Shown here: positions 13,198-13,732 of the stretch, one piece after another
How positions within the stretch are numbered: the first letter of the stretch is position 1
Layout of the letters: every line of letters starts with the position of its first letter
Source: DASXBA01 sp046729895
GTDB taxonomy: Bacteria > Actinomycetota > Thermoleophilia > Solirubrobacterales > Thermoleophilaceae
NCBI GenBank assembly: GCA_046729895.1
Contig: JBKPHP010000160.1
Coordinates: 1 to 13,732 of the forward strand
Direction of reading: 5' to 3'
DNA length: 13,732 bases
Notes under the pieces: model-generated
The model's database searches: none
What the model saw: the letters and a program-made list of their open reading frames with translations, nothing else
Told to the model about the DNA's origin: nothing
Translations under genes and position numbers: made by a program

Positions 13198-13732
13198 GTG
13201 GCCAGGGCGCGCATCGCCGTGACCGTCATCTTCTTCCTGAACGGCGCGGTGTTCAGCTCCTGGTATGCCCGCCTGCCCGCGATCCAGGATCGCCTCGACC
13301 TCGACACCGGCGCGCTCGGCATAGCACTGGTCGGCGCTCCCATCGGCCTGCTCGTGGCCCAGCCCCTGGTGGGCGCCATCATCGCCAGGCGGGGCTCCCG
13401 GCCGCTCGTGGCCGCGGCGCCGATCTGCACGGCCGCGGTCGTCCTGCCCTCGCTGGCCGTCGACGCCTTCACGCTGCTGCTGGCGGTCACTGCCGTGGGG
13501 GCCTTGAACGGAGCCCTCGACATCGCCATGAACGCCCAGGGCTTGACCGTCGAGCGGGTGGCGCGGCGACCGCTGTTCAATTCGCTCCATGCGGCGTTCT
13601 CCTTCGGTGCTCTGTTCGGCGCGGGCTCCGCGGGCGTGATCGCCGGCGCCGGCGTGCCGCCGCTGCCGCACCTGGCAGCTGCCGCCTGCTTCGGCGCGGT
13701 CGCCGCCGCCGTGGCCGCGCGCGGTCTTCTTC
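13198..13732 (+). CDS. MFS transporter, N-terminal part (runs off window)
   Basis: At least 178 residues of a membrane transporter are seen. The start of the first helix, IFFLNGAVFSSWYARLPAIQ, and the loop after helix 2, ARRGSRPLV, fit the YbjJ-like branch of the major facilitator superfamily. Hydrophobic stretches at about residues 6-25, 38-62, 68-86, 88-112, 131-150 and 157-177 would be transmembrane helices 1-6, so the second half is missing. The substrate is unknown. GTG 13198 was chosen because it gives a short basic lead (VARAR) before helix 1; GTG 13219 is an alternative and would widen the divergent gap with ltaE to 37 bp. The ribosome site is weak (AGG close to the start). It could share regulation with ltaE, but this is speculation from position only. 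Confidence 0.85.
   Translation, partial: MARARIAVTVIFFLNGAVFSSWYARLPAIQDRLDLDTGALGIALVGAPIGLLVAQPLVGAIIARRGSRPLVAAAPICTAAVVLPSLAVDAFTLLLAVTAVGALNGALDIAMNAQGLTVERVARRPLFNSLHAAFSFGALFGAGSAGVIAGAGVPPLPHLAAAACFGAVAAAVAARGLL

Overview
The window is high-GC DNA (roughly 70% by eye) carrying housekeeping genes in an actinobacterial order. The lineage is probably Actinomycetota, with a class such as Thermoleophilia (Solirubrobacterales-like) as my best guess. That guess rests on base composition, the gene order rpmB-fakA-recG-rsmD-coaD-(SepIVA-like)-...-yceD-rpmF-plsX-acpP-rnc-smc, and the style of the AbiEi/DUF559-like gene. It is an inference, not a measured placement. Almost everything is transcribed on the minus strand, so the genes read from right to left.

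Layout from right to left: a partial MFS transporter (+) diverges from a threonine-aldolase-like PLP enzyme (ltaE, -). Next comes the first conserved block: rpmB (L28), fakA (fatty acid kinase, DAK/YloV type), recG, rsmD and coaD, followed by a short coiled-coil SepIVA/DivIVA-like protein and a small glyoxalase I-like (VOC) gene. A single plus-strand gene, an AbiEi/DUF559-like protein with an apparent internal deletion, interrupts the array and overlaps the 3' end of the glyoxalase gene. The second conserved block follows: yceD (DUF177), rpmF (L32), plsX, acpP, rnc and smc. smc runs off the left edge after 777 codons.

The genes fall into a few linked jobs. yceD-rpmF and rpmB serve the 50S ribosome; rsmD and rnc serve rRNA maturation. 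acpP and plsX make acyl-ACP and acyl-phosphate for phospholipid synthesis, fakA feeds exogenous fatty acids to the same acyl-phosphate pool, and coaD makes the CoA precursor that also supplies the ACP prosthetic group. smc and recG act on the chromosome, and the SepIVA-like protein probably acts in cell-envelope growth or division.

I do not see a wholly new multigene system. The observations most worth a second look are: (1) a near-identical 142-bp in-frame direct repeat, 372 bp apart, in the smc arm; (2) an RNase III lacking two of the four classical metal-ligand acids; (3) a TAnnnT box 7-10 nt upstream of five start codons that mostly lack Shine-Dalgarno sequences, suggesting leaderless transcription; (4) the internally deleted, 3'-overlapping AbiEi/DUF559 gene; (5) a recG with no ordinary start codon near its expected N-terminus. 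No intergenic stretch exceeds 300 bases, and I saw no tRNA, rRNA, CRISPR or insertion sequence.
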